A stretch of DNA of 64,000 bases from positions 2,666,001 to 2,730,000 of the forward strand of contig NZ_CP041151.1 in the NCBI RefSeq assembly GCF_006494715.1, given 5' to 3'. Source of the DNA: Shewanella sp. SNU WT4 (GTDB lineage Bacteria > Pseudomonadota > Gammaproteobacteria > Enterobacterales > Shewanellaceae). Below, in pieces: positions 31,883-40,134 of the stretch (positions are counted from its first letter, which is position 1; each line of letters starts with the position of its first letter). The translations under genes were made by a program, and so were the position numbers. The notes below the pieces were generated by a model. The model was not told where the DNA came from and searched no databases. It was given only the letters and a program-made list of their open reading frames with translations.

Positions 31883-31896
31883 TAGACCAAGGTCTA
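31883..31896. promoter_or_regulatory. Perfect 14-bp inverted repeat, candidate acs activator site
   Basis: TAGACC at 31883-31888 and GGTCTA at 31891-31896 with AA between them, centred about 72 bp before the acs start. Position and symmetry fit a dimeric activator such as CrbR, which is encoded in this window. The assignment to CrbR is inference. Confidence 0.5.
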
Positions 31897-31961
31897 ATGG
31901 AGTTGAGCCGCAGTGCATTGGATACTCAAACTACATTTAACACCTTTAAAGGGAAGCCCTT

Positions 31962-33917
31962 ATGAGCGCGCCGTCACTTTACCCAGTCCCCGCGGACATA
32001 GCTGCAACAGCCCATATAGATCAAGTTAGCTATAAAAAGATGTATCAAGAATCTGTGGTTAACCCTGAAGGATTTTGGCGTGAACATGGTCAACGAATTG
32101 ATTGGATCAAGCCATTCACTAAGGTGAAGAATACCTCCTATGATGATCATAATTTATTCATTAAATGGTTTTATGACGGCACACTTAATGCCTCGGCTAA
32201 CTGTTTAGATAGACATCTAGCAACCAAAGGCGACACCACCGCCATTATTTGGGAAGGTGATGATGCCAGCGAGCAGCGCAAGATTACCTATGCCGAGCTT
32301 CATACTCAGGTATGTCAATTTGCCAATGCGCTACGCAGCCAAGGGGTACGAAAAGGCGATGTGGTGACTATTTATTTACCTATGGTGCCTGAAGCCACAG
32401 TCGCTATGCTGGCTTGTGCCCGAATAGGCGCCGTGCATTCAGTCGTCTTTGGTGGCTTTTCTCCTGATTCAATTGCCTCACGTATCATTGACGGTAAATC
32501 CAAAGTCGTCATCACCTCAGATGAAGGTTTGCGCGCTGGCCGAAAAATCCCACTCAAAAGCAATATCGATGAAGCCCTCAATAAAGTTGATGTGACTAGC
32601 GTTGAGCGCGTGATTGTTCTTAAGCGCACTGGTGGTGACATTCAATGGCAAACAGGCCGCGATGTGTGGTGGCACGAGTTAACGGCTACCGCATCAACTC
32701 ACTGTATTGCTGAAGAAATGCACGCTGAAGACCCATTGTTTTTGCTTTACACTTCAGGCTCAACCGGCAACCCAAAAGGCGTGTTACATACCACTGGTGG
32801 CTACCTTGTATATGCTGCTATGACCCATGAATATGTCTTCGATTACAAAGCTGGCGAAGTGTACTGGTGTACCGCGGATATTGGCTGGATCACAGGTCAT
32901 ACCTACATGGTCTATGGACCACTGGCTAATGGTGCCACTATGCTGATGCATGAAGGAGTACCTAACTATCCAAATCCAGCACGATTAGGTGAGATAATTG
33001 ACCGCCACAAAGTCAATATCCTCTATACAGCCCCCACCTTAATTCGTTCATTAATGGCCGAAGGTAAAGAACAATTTGCCAACTTTAGCGGCGCAAGTTT
33101 ACGCATTATGGGCTCTGTCGGTGAGCCAATTAATCCTGAAGCTTGGCGCTGGTACCATGAAGTGATTGGTCATGAGCATTGCCCGATTGTCGATACTTGG
33201 TGGCAAACCGAGACAGGCGGTATTTTAATTACACCTCTGCCTGGTGCCACAGATACAAAACCTGGCTCCGCTACTCGCCCCTTCTTTGGCGTGCAACCGG
33301 CATTAGTCGATAACATGGGTAACCTGCTTGAAGGCGCCGCAGAAGGTAATCTGGTGTTACTCGACTCTTGGCCTGGACAAATGCGCACTGTGTATGGCGA
33401 TCATGAACGCTTCGTGCTGACCTATTTTAAAACCTTTAGAGGCATGTACTTTACAGGAGATGGCGCTAGACGTGATGAAGATGGCTACTACTGGATCACT
33501 GGCCGCGTCGATGATGTGATTAACGTCTCTGGCCATAGATTAGGTACTGCTGAAGTTGAGAGTGCATTAGTAGCACACGAATTAGTAGCCGAAGCTGCGG
33601 TTGTGGGCTATCCCCATGATATTAAGGGACAAGGTATTTACGCCTATGTCACGCTCACCAGAGATAGCGAGCCTAGTGAAGAACTACGCCAAGAGTTACG
33701 CCAATGGGTGCGTAAAGAAATCGGCGCGTTAGCAACGCCAGATTTAATTCAATTTGCGCCAGGATTACCAAAGACACGTTCAGGTAAGATCATGCGCCGC
33801 TTCCTGCGCAAAATTGCTGCTAATGAAGTCACTAACATGGGTGATGCCTCTACCTTAGCGGATCCATCTGTCATAGATAGCTTGATTGATACGCGCTTAA
33901 ACCGCAGCGATAGCTAA
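31962..33917 (+). CDS. acs: Acetyl-CoA synthetase
   Basis: Activates acetate to acetyl-CoA through acetyl-AMP. 651 residues with the AMP-binding P-loop [15 protein letters not shown], the [20 protein letters not shown] hinge region and, near the C-terminus, the lysine of [12 protein letters not shown] whose acetylation shuts off Acs enzymes. ATG at 31962 behind a weak AAGGGAAG ribosome binding site. Divergent from crbS; two palindromes (31841, 31883) lie in the promoter region. Followed by a strong terminator at 33964. Confidence 0.97.
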   Translation: MSAPSLYPVPADIAATAHIDQVSYKKMYQESVVNPEGFWREHGQRIDWIKPFTKVKNTSYDDHNLFIKWFYDGTLNASANCLDRHLATKGDTTAIIWEGDDASEQRKITYAELHTQVCQFANALRSQGVRKGDVVTIYLPMVPEATVAMLACARIGAVHSVVFGGFSPDSIASRIIDGKSKVVITSDEGLRAGRKIPLKSNIDEALNKVDVTSVERVIVLKRTGGDIQWQTGRDVWWHELTATASTHCIAEEMHAEDPLFLLYTSGSTGNPKGVLHTTGGYLVYAAMTHEYVFDYKAGEVYWCTADIGWITGHTYMVYGPLANGATMLMHEGVPNYPNPARLGEIIDRHKVNILYTAPTLIRSLMAEGKEQFANFSGASLRIMGSVGEPINPEAWRWYHEVIGHEHCPIVDTWWQTETGGILITPLPGATDTKPGSATRPFFGVQPALVDNMGNLLEGAAEGNLVLLDSWPGQMRTVYGDHERFVLTYFKTFRGMYFTGDGARRDEDGYYWITGRVDDVINVSGHRLGTAEVESALVAHELVAEAAVVGYPHDIKGQGIYAYVTLTRDSEPSEELRQELRQWVRKEIGALATPDLIQFAPGLPKTRSGKIMRRFLRKIAANEVTNMGDASTLADPSVIDSLIDTRLNRSDS

Positions 33918-33963
33918 GCAAGTGCCTTTATAACTCCCAAATAACCTATAGAGCTCGTACTAC

Positions 33964-33996
33964 AAAAAAGGATAAGTCATCGACTTATCCTTTTTT
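33964..33996. terminator. Intrinsic terminator after acs
   Basis: A 15-bp stem, AAAAAAGGATAAGTC/GACTTATCCTTTTTT, with ATC loop. Confidence 0.95.
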
Positions 33997-34103
33997 ATTA
34001 GCTCTCATTTTTAAGGCGGTAAGTTATACCTGTCACCCAAACATACTGAGACTTCACTCATGCGCGTCTCATGCTACAATCGCTCATTATTTTTTGACTA
34101 TTA

Positions 34104-35843
34104 TTGCTCTTGTCTTCCATACAACTTCGAGATTATCAGCAAGCGTCCGTTAACGCTGCCATTGAACACTTTCGCCGCTCATCCGGTTCAGCCGTTATCG
34201 TCTTACCGACTGGAGCGGGTAAAAGCATAGTGATTGCAGAATTAGCTAAACTCGCTAAAGGGCGAGTATTAGTGTTAACTCACGTTAAAGAGTTAGTGGC
34301 TCAAAATGCAGAGAAAATCAACCTACTGACTGAACGCGCAGGTATTTATTCTGCCGGACTTAACAGCAAACAGACCCAGCACAAAACTGTGGTAGCCAGT
34401 ATTCAATCCGCTTGCCGCGCACTTGATAGTTTCAATGAGCCCTTTAGCTTAGTGATCATTGATGAATGTCACCGTATAAGCGATGACAAAGACAGCCAAT
34501 ACCAAGCATTTTTACATCATCTGCGTAGCATCAATCCCAATATTAAAGTGCTTGGACTCACAGCGACTCCCTATCGTTTAGGCCAAGGTTTTATTTTTCG
34601 TCACCATTATCATGGCAAAGTCGGCAATCCCGATGGGGCGATGTTCGAGCAATGTATTTTTGAGTTACCACTGCGTCCCTTGATCAAGCAAGGCTATTTA
34701 ACGCCGCCGAAGGTATTTGACGCCATTGAAGCTCAGTACAATTTCACTCAAGTAGAGCGCAATAGTGACGGCTATTTTAATCAACAGCAGGTCAGTCATA
34801 TTCTCAATACCAGTGGCCGCGCAACCACAGCCATAGTAAAACAAATTAAGGCGTTAGCAACCGAACGTAAGGGCGTGATTATTTTTGCGGCCACAGTAAA
34901 GCATGCGCAGGAGATAATGAAATTACTCGGAGATGAAACCAAAGCGATTGTGACTGCAGATACGGATAATGCCAGTCGCGATACCTTGCTCATCGACTTT
35001 AAAGCTCAGAAAATTAAATATTTAGTCAATGTGTCAGTATTGACCACAGGCTTTGATGCGCCGCACGTGGATTTTATTGCCATATTACGCCCAACTGAAT
35101 CTGTGAGTTTATATCAACAAATGGTGGGACGAGGCTTACGATTAGCACCAGATAAAACCGATTGTTTAGTCATAGATTATGCAGCCAATGGTTTTTCACT
35201 ATTTTATCCAGAAATTGGTCGCCCTAAGCCTGATAGTCAATCGGTTCCCGTACAAGTCATCTGCCCTGCTTGTGATTTCGCTAATACCTTTTGGGGTAAA
35301 ACAGATGGTGACGGCGATATTATTGAGCATTATGGCCGCCGATGTCAGGCATCGAATGATAATCAGCAATGTCAGTATCGGTTTCGCGCACGTATTTGTC
35401 CTGACTGCGGCGCTGAAAATGATATTGCCGCCCGTCAATGTCATCAATGCCAGTCAGTGTTAGTTGATCCTGATACTCATTTGAAACAAATTCTAAAAAA
35501 ACAGCAGCATCATTTATTTAAAGTGCATGAAATGCACCTTGAAGTTAACCCTACGGGCTTAACTGTGCGCTATCTAGATATTGATGGCAATGACTACTGT
35601 CGCCGCTTTAGTATGCAAACACCTGCGCAACTACGAGCCTTATATGCCCTCTTTATCTATCCTCATAGCCGCACTCCCGGGATCAAACCACCACGCTACC
35701 AACAAGCACAACAAATTGTCAGTGACCAACATACCTTTAGAGCACCCGATCTCCTCTTATTGAAAAAAAATAAAAAAGGCTGGGATCTGCAACAAAGCTA
35801 TTTTGACTACCAAGGCAAGTATCAAACCCATAGCTCACTTTGA
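34104..35843 (+). CDS. radD: Putative DNA repair helicase RadD (YejH)
   Basis: Superfamily 2 helicase-like ATPase involved in recombination and double-strand-break repair in E. coli. Motif I is LPTGAGKS, motif II DECH, motif III LTATPYRLG, motif VI QQMVGRGLRLAP. Two zinc-finger-like pairs follow (CPACDF... and CPDCGAENDIAARQCHQC). 579 residues, near the E. coli 586, with close similarity throughout. The start is TTG at 34104 or possibly 34110; no good ribosome binding site is seen, so the exact N-terminus is uncertain. Confidence 0.9.
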   Translation: MLLSSIQLRDYQQASVNAAIEHFRRSSGSAVIVLPTGAGKSIVIAELAKLAKGRVLVLTHVKELVAQNAEKINLLTERAGIYSAGLNSKQTQHKTVVASIQSACRALDSFNEPFSLVIIDECHRISDDKDSQYQAFLHHLRSINPNIKVLGLTATPYRLGQGFIFRHHYHGKVGNPDGAMFEQCIFELPLRPLIKQGYLTPPKVFDAIEAQYNFTQVERNSDGYFNQQQVSHILNTSGRATTAIVKQIKALATERKGVIIFAATVKHAQEIMKLLGDETKAIVTADTDNASRDTLLIDFKAQKIKYLVNVSVLTTGFDAPHVDFIAILRPTESVSLYQQMVGRGLRLAPDKTDCLVIDYAANGFSLFYPEIGRPKPDSQSVPVQVICPACDFANTFWGKTDGDGDIIEHYGRRCQASNDNQQCQYRFRARICPDCGAENDIAARQCHQCQSVLVDPDTHLKQILKKQQHHLFKVHEMHLEVNPTGLTVRYLDIDGNDYCRRFSMQTPAQLRALYALFIYPHSRTPGIKPPRYQQAQQIVSDQHTFRAPDLLLLKKNKKGWDLQQSYFDYQGKYQTHSSL

Positions 35844-35895
35844 CACTGAGCTTAGCTGTGATATAACACCACAAACCTAGAATGAAGGAGTTGTA

Positions 35896-36153
35896 ATGAA
35901 CGTTGTTATCTTTGGTCGCCCAGGCTGCCCATACTGCGTTAGAGCAGTTCAATTAGCCGAAACATTGGCCGAAAAACGTGACGATTTCGAGTTTGAATAC
36001 ATAGACATGTATGCAGATGGGATCAGTAAAGCAGATTTAGAAATAACGATTGGCAAGCCTGTAGCAACAGTGCCGCAAATCTTAGTCGATAAAGTTCATG
36101 TCGGTGGCTGCACGGATTTTGAACAGTACGTTAAAGATCAGCAATTACTTTAA
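35896..36153 (+). CDS. grxA: Glutaredoxin 1
   Basis: Small glutathione-dependent disulfide reductase, electron donor for ribonucleotide reductase and others. 85 residues with the active-site CPYC at 11-14, the GSH-binding TVPQI, and GGCTDF near the C-terminus, all standard for GrxA. ATG at 35896 with a clear AAGGAG ribosome binding site. An imperfect terminator stem (36160-36194) follows, then at once the IS256 scrap. Confidence 0.95.
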   Translation: MNVVIFGRPGCPYCVRAVQLAETLAEKRDDFEFEYIDMYADGISKADLEITIGKPVATVPQILVDKVHVGGCTDFEQYVKDQQLL

Positions 36154-36159
36154 TGTAAA

Positions 36160-36194
36160 AACGGAGGCTTAGTGAAAACACTTAAGCCTCCGTT
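36160..36194 (+). terminator. Terminator stem of grxA, truncated by IS scrap
   Basis: AACGGAGGCTT-AGTG pairs with CACTTAAGCCTCCGTT (one bulged base). The T-run normally expected after such a stem is absent; the IS256 end begins 2-3 bases later, so it has probably been lost. Confidence 0.7.
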
Positions 36195-36196
36195 GT

Positions 36197-36253
36197 GAGG
36201 GCGTTCAAAATTCTGTGTCAGGCTAATTTTTAAATTTCTAGCACGCTATCTAA
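36197..36253 (-). mobile_element. 57-bp remnant of the IS256 right end
   Basis: Identical over 57 bases to the last 57 bases of the IS256 element at 12237-13530, in reverse orientation (GAGGGCGTTC to CTATCTAA). It contains the inverted repeat and the codons for the transposase C-terminus LDSVLEI, and nothing else of the element. It marks a former insertion followed by a deletion that took most of the IS and the 3' end of the porin gene. Confidence 0.95.
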
Positions 36254-37359
36254 CGAGCCATCATATCCACTTTCTTGGCTGTTGCTCGCATACATATATT
36301 CAACCCCCACAGTTAATGGTTTTATTGGCGAATATAATAAGTTTATATTAGCTGAATAAGCCTCTTTATTGGCCGCACCACCGGTATATTCCAGCTGATT
36401 ATCCGCTTTAAATCCAGACACTGTCACACTGCTACGCCACTGCTCATTCCACCAATGACGATAAGCTGCAAATCCGGCATACGATTTAATCGTTTCAATA
36501 TCACCGCTATTATTCACCACACCGCCATTAGCAAAATTGAGAGCTAAATAACGGCCTAAGCCATCGCCATAGGTCGCGGTAAATTTAAAATCATCTTTAC
36601 CAACGGGAACCACGCCAGAAAAACTGACGCCATAACCTAAGGTATTATCGTCAAGGTTTGCTTGATCTATTTTAAGTTGACGGGCAATACCTGCTAACGC
36701 AAATTTAGCGCCGCCTGAACTTTCAAAGTTATAACGAGCAACGGCATCGGGGATAACACCAGAACCGCTGGTAATACGTGGGCCACCGCCATTAGGGGTT
36801 AATGTTGTCTCTGGGTTTTCGAGGGAGAACTGTAACGCCCCATGGGTATAACGAACTTGAGTTTGACGGACAAAAGGCGTGCCATCCGCTGCACCCACAA
36901 AGTCTAAATTTTCCGGTAATGCCGCTGGATTTTGAAATGTCGTCCACGTTTGCCCAGCTAACCAATTGTCATAGCTAATATAGGCTTGACGAAGCCTTGG
37001 AGAATAACTGTTCGAGACGCGCTCATTACCACTGTCATAAAATCAAGTTCAATAAAACCTGTGATCTTATGACCATCAATATCATTCACTGCTTGAAAGT
37101 TAAATCTACTCTCACGAGCGTGAAAATCGACAACTTGTTTACCATTACCAGGAACACCATAAATAGTGCCAGGCACATAGAATTGTCGAGATAAATCACC
37201 TGAATCCGGTGCGCCGTTACTATAATCACTGAACATTGCGACTGCTTTAGCGTATCCGCCGAATGTCACCTTAGTATCCTCTAACGTACCAGCCTGTACC
37301 GCTGAACTGAGCGATAATAACCCTAGACTTGCAACGTCAGATAACAACCCTTTATTCAT
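36230..37359 (-). pseudogene. DcaP-like outer membrane porin, frameshifted and truncated
   Basis: Start at 37359 (MNKGLLSDVASLG, signal peptide ending in AVQA), then KVTFGGYAKAVAMFSDY and ARESRFNFQAVNDIDG, typical of DcaP-like trimeric porins. The frame breaks at about 37037-37042 by loss of one base (or gain of two): the other frame continues with DSGNERVSNSYSPRLRQAY and goes on to GYDGS. There it runs into the IS256 scrap, and the last seven residues LDSVLEI and the stop come from the IS transposase. The C-terminal beta-strands are missing, so it is very unlikely to make a porin. Confidence 0.9.
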
Positions 37360-37623
37360 AGTGCCTCCTCATTATTATTTAATAGAGGCCACTCTGAACC
37401 AAGTAACTAATTTACTATATTAGCAATAAGTATATTAGCTAAAAATCTACCGGTGATTTTTGATGGATATTGGAGTGCAAAACATTGATAGATTGCAATA
37501 AGCAGTCAGATTCTATTGGAATTTAAGCAGTAGGATTCAATAATACGAAACTAATTGAATAACGGTAACAATATGCTGAAGATAAATCAGATTGAATCTT
37601 AGATTTCGAGTATAAGCAAAAGA

Positions 37624-37699
37624 TGGTGGGTCGTGAAGGATTCGAACCTTCGACCAATTGGTTAAAAGCCAACTGCTCTACCGACTGAGCTAACGACCC
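37624..37699 (-). tRNA. tRNA-Lys(UUU), unit 1 of 13
   Basis: 76 nt with encoded CCA. Anticodon loop CTTTTAA gives anticodon UUU; T-loop TTCGAAT and a closed 7-bp acceptor stem GGGTCGT/ACGACCC. Last unit in transcription order. Confidence 0.97.
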
Positions 37700-37736
37700 A
37701 TACAGTGCCTACTTATTTAACCACTAGTAGAAGAAG

Positions 37737-37825
37737 TGGTAGTTCGTAAAGGATTAAAACCTATCAACCGATTGGTTAAAAGCCAACTGCCCTAGCTTTA
37801 TAAAAAGCGACTGAGCTAACGACCT
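37737..37825 (-). pseudogene. Degenerate tRNA-Lys-like unit 2
   Basis: 89 nt. The anticodon arm and UUU are kept, but the D-arm is replaced by a longer segment that can form GCTTT/AAAGC, the T-loop reads TTTTAAT instead of TTCGAAT, the T-stem no longer pairs, and the acceptor stem is mismatched (AGGTCGT against ACGAACT). Not a normal tRNA. Confidence 0.85.
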
Positions 37826-37862
37826 ATACAGTGCCTACTTATTTAACCACTAGTAGAAGAAG

Positions 37863-37938
37863 TGGTGGGTCGTGAAGGATTCGAACCTTCGACCAATTGG
37901 TTAAAAGCCAACTGCTCTACCGACTGAGCTAACGACCC
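37863..37938 (-). tRNA. tRNA-Lys(UUU), unit 3 of 13
   Basis: Canonical 76-nt unit, same sequence as unit 1. Confidence 0.97.
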
Positions 37939-37975
37939 ATACAGTGCCTACTTATTTAACCACTAGTAGAAGAAG

Positions 37976-38051
37976 TGGTGGGTCGTGAAGGATTCGAACC
38001 TTCGACCAATTGGTTAAAAGCCAACTGCTCTACCGACTGAGCTAACGACCC
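37976..38051 (-). tRNA. tRNA-Lys(UUU), unit 4 of 13
   Basis: Canonical 76-nt unit, same sequence as unit 1. Confidence 0.97.
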
Positions 38052-38088
38052 ATACAGTGCCTACTTATTTAACCACTAGTAGAAGAAG

Positions 38089-38164
38089 TGGTGGGTCGTG
38101 AAGGATTCGAACCTTCGACCAATTGGTTAAAAGCCAACTGCTCTACCGACTGAGCTAACGACCC
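38089..38164 (-). tRNA. tRNA-Lys(UUU), unit 5 of 13
   Basis: Canonical 76-nt unit, same sequence as unit 1. The spacer on its left carries the TTGTTTAA/CTAGCAG variants. Confidence 0.97.
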
Positions 38165-38201
38165 ATACAGTGCCTACTTGTTTAACCACTAGCAGAAGAA
38201 G

Positions 38202-38290
38202 TGGTGGGTCGTGAAGGATTAAAACCTATCAACCGATTGGTTAAAAGCCAACTGCCCTAGCTTTATAAAAAGCGACTGAGCTAACGACCT
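38202..38290 (-). pseudogene. Degenerate tRNA-Lys-like unit 6
   Basis: 89 nt. Same expanded D-arm and T-loop change as unit 2, but the acceptor stem is nearly normal (AGGTCGT against ACGACCC, one mismatch). Its close match to unit 2 shows that the altered form was copied after it arose. Confidence 0.85.
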
Positions 38291-38327
38291 ATACAGTGCC
38301 TACTTATTTAACCACTAGTAGAAGAAG

Positions 38328-38403
38328 TGGTGGGTCGTGAAGGATTCGAACCTTCGACCAATTGGTTAAAAGCCAACTGCTCTACCGACTGAGCTAACGA
38401 CCC
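38328..38403 (-). tRNA. tRNA-Lys(UUU), unit 7 of 13
   Basis: Canonical 76-nt unit, same sequence as unit 1. Confidence 0.97.
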
Positions 38404-38440
38404 ATACAGTGCCTACTTGTTTAACCACTAGCAGAAGAAG

Positions 38441-38516
38441 TGGTGGGTCGTGAAGGATTCGAACCTTCGACCAATTGGTTAAAAGCCAACTGCTCTACCG
38501 ACTGAGCTAACGACCC
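38441..38516 (-). tRNA. tRNA-Lys(UUU), unit 8 of 13
   Basis: Canonical 76-nt unit, same sequence as unit 1. Confidence 0.97.
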
Positions 38517-38553
38517 ATACAGTGTCTACTTATTTAACCACTAGCAGAAGAAG

Positions 38554-38629
38554 TGGTGGGTCGTGAAGGATTCGAACCTTCGACCAATTGGTTAAAAGCC
38601 AACTGCTCTACCGACTGAGCTAACGACCC
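38554..38629 (-). tRNA. tRNA-Lys(UUU), unit 9 of 13
   Basis: Canonical 76-nt unit. The spacer on its left has one base change (AGTGTCTAC). Confidence 0.97.
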
Positions 38630-38666
38630 ATACAGTGCCTACTTATTTAACCACTAGCAGAAGAAG

Positions 38667-38742
38667 TGGTGGGTCGTGAAGGATTCGAACCTTCGACCAA
38701 TTGGTTAAAAGCCAACTGCTCTACCGACTGAGCTAACGACCC
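38667..38742 (-). tRNA. tRNA-Lys(UUU), unit 10 of 13
   Basis: Canonical 76-nt unit, same sequence as unit 1. Confidence 0.97.
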
Positions 38743-38779
38743 ATACAGTGCCTACTTATTTAACCACTAGTAGAAGAAG

Positions 38780-38861
38780 TGGTGGGTCGTGAAGGATTCG
38801 AACCTTCGACCTTCGACAATTGGTTAAAAGCCAACTGCTCTACCGACTGAGCTAACGACCC
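38780..38861 (-). pseudogene. tRNA-Lys(UUU)-like unit 11 with a 6-nt insertion
   Basis: 82 nt. Identical to the canonical units except for 6 extra bases that repeat the CTTCGA of the variable loop/T-stem border (CCTTCGACCTTCGAC). The acceptor, D and anticodon arms are unchanged. It may still fold, with an enlarged variable loop, but is probably poorly functional. Confidence 0.75.
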
Positions 38862-38898
38862 ATACAGTGCCTACTTATTTAACCACTAGTAGAAGAAG

Positions 38899-38974
38899 TG
38901 GTGGGTCGTGAAGGATTCGAACCTTCGACCAATTGGTTAAAAGCCAACTGCTCTACCGACTGAGCTAACGACCC
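38899..38974 (-). tRNA. tRNA-Lys(UUU), unit 12 of 13
   Basis: Canonical 76-nt unit, same sequence as unit 1. Confidence 0.97.
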
Positions 38975-39011
38975 ATACAGTGCCTACTTATTTAACCACT
39001 AGTAGAAGAAG

Positions 39012-39087
39012 TGGTGGGTCGTGAAGGATTCGAACCTTCGACCAATTGGTTAAAAGCCAACTGCTCTACCGACTGAGCTAACGACCC
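39012..39087 (-). tRNA. tRNA-Lys(UUU), unit 13 of 13 (first transcribed)
   Basis: Canonical 76-nt unit nearest the promoter. The base after its 5' end leaves the spacer pattern (CATCGTTGAAAGG), marking the edge of the array. Confidence 0.97.
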
Positions 39088-39146
39088 ATCGTTGAAAGGC
39101 TTAGATACACCTTTCGTTTCTCATTTTGACCTTCGCCGTTCTGAGG

Positions 39147-39180
39147 GCGCCTATAATACCGTTTTCAGAATCCCATGCAA
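39147..39180 (-). promoter_or_regulatory. Stable-RNA-type promoter of the tRNA-Lys array
   Basis: On the reverse strand: -35 TTGCAT (39175-39180), 16-bp spacer, -10 TATTAT (39153-39158), then a GC-rich discriminator GGCGCCC. GC-rich discriminators are typical of rRNA and tRNA promoters under ppGpp control. It lies about 65 bp before the first unit. Confidence 0.75.
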
Positions 39181-39316
39181 GCCTAAATTCCTATTTTCTA
39201 ACTGTTTGCAGCAAAAACAGTCTAACAGTTTATTTTTTATATGTTTAGCATCTACATTAGTTAATAAATATAGGAATTTGCCACAGAAGTGATAAAACTT
39301 ATTCAGAATTATAACG

Positions 39317-39342
39317 AAAAATCGCAGCCCTAGAGCTGCGAT
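39317..39342 (-). terminator. Intrinsic terminator of the tol-pal-cpoB operon
   Basis: Reverse-strand stem ATCGCAGC/GCTGCGAT (39321-39342) with a 6-base loop and a following T-run. It separates cpoB from the tRNA array, which therefore has its own promoter. Confidence 0.88.
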
Positions 39343-39346
39343 AAAT

Positions 39347-40126
39347 TTATAAACCCGCTAACTGTTGAGCGGCAATTCTTGCCGCCGACGATTCGGGGTA
39401 TTCTTTACGTACTTGAGTATATAAAGTTTTTGCTAAAGCAGCTTGATTGGTTTTCTCTGCAATCAACCCAAGCTTCACCAAACTATCTGGGCGCTTGTTC
39501 GAATCAGGGAATTTAGTCACCACAGTATCAAATGCGACTTTGGCTTCATTCAGCTCAGCTTTATTAAATAACAACTGCCCTAACCAATAATTAGCATTCG
39601 CCGCATAAGTGGATTGCGGGTAAGTCGCAATGAACTCTTTGAAGGCCGGTATTGCCTGATCATATTGACGCTGCTTTAACACCAGATTGACCGCATTTTC
39701 ATAACTTGCCGTTTCGCTAAGCGTAGTGGTGTCATTAATCACAGTCTCAGTGGTTGCCGGAGCCACGACTTTTGGGGTAGCGACTCCAGTAGGTGCAATG
39801 CTCGCCACAGGTGGTGCTACAGGAGCTTGTTGTAACTTAGCAATATCATCATAGAGCTGACGCTGGCGCTGCAACATCTGCTCCGACTGATAGTTTTGCT
39901 GCTCAATCAAGCCTCTAAGGTCTTGAACCTCTTGCTGTAAACGGTCAACTTGTTGCTGTAACGCAAAGTCAGTTTGTTGTTTAGCTTTAACCACTCGCTC
40001 AATTCGCTGCAAACGTTGATCGCTCGAACCCGAACTTAAATCTTCCACAGGCGCAGGTGCGGCATAAGCAACACTTGAATTGACACAGATCAAAGCGGCA
40101 ATTAACGACTTTTTCATTGCACTCAT
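39347..40126 (-). CDS. cpoB: Cell division coordinator CpoB (YbgF)
   Basis: Periplasmic protein that links Tol-Pal constriction with PBP1B-driven cell wall synthesis. Signal peptide (SLIAALICVNSSVAYA), then a coiled-coil region (about residues 35-100, LQQQVDRLQQEVQDLRGLIE) used for trimerisation, a Pro/Thr-rich linker, and C-terminal TPR repeats (about 138-259: YENAVNLVLKQRQYDQAIPA, YPQSTYAANANYWLGQLLF). 259 residues. It starts 8 bp after pal and closes the operon. Confidence 0.94.
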   Translation of the reverse strand: MSAMKKSLIAALICVNSSVAYAAPAPVEDLSSGSSDQRLQRIERVVKAKQQTDFALQQQVDRLQQEVQDLRGLIEQQNYQSEQMLQRQRQLYDDIAKLQQAPVAPPVASIAPTGVATPKVVAPATTETVINDTTTLSETASYENAVNLVLKQRQYDQAIPAFKEFIATYPQSTYAANANYWLGQLLFNKAELNEAKVAFDTVVTKFPDSNKRPDSLVKLGLIAEKTNQAALAKTLYTQVRKEYPESSAARIAAQQLAGL

Positions 40127-40134
40127 CCTTTGTC

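Larger units (their letters stand above)
37624..39087 (-). repeat. Tandem array of 13 tRNA-Lys(UUU)-type units
   Basis: Thirteen units with a basic step of 113 bp (76-bp gene plus 37-bp spacer); steps of 126 bp follow the two degenerate units, and 119 bp follows the one with a 6-nt insertion. Spacers are near-identical (TACAGTGCCTACTTATTTAA and CCACTAGTAGAAGAAG). Ten units are identical canonical tRNA-Lys genes with encoded CCA; three are altered. All are read on the reverse strand from one promoter at 39153-39180. E. coli has a lysine/valine tRNA cluster at the same place after cpoB. Confidence 0.97.

Noticed and set aside
37624..39087. Regularly spaced repeats resembling a CRISPR array
   Set aside because: The repeat unit is a complete tRNA-Lys gene with encoded CCA and the spacers are all alike; CRISPR spacers would differ from each other.
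39092..39292. A forward ORF over the tRNA promoter
   Set aside because: It crosses the promoter and leader of the tRNA array and has no ribosome binding site or known domain.
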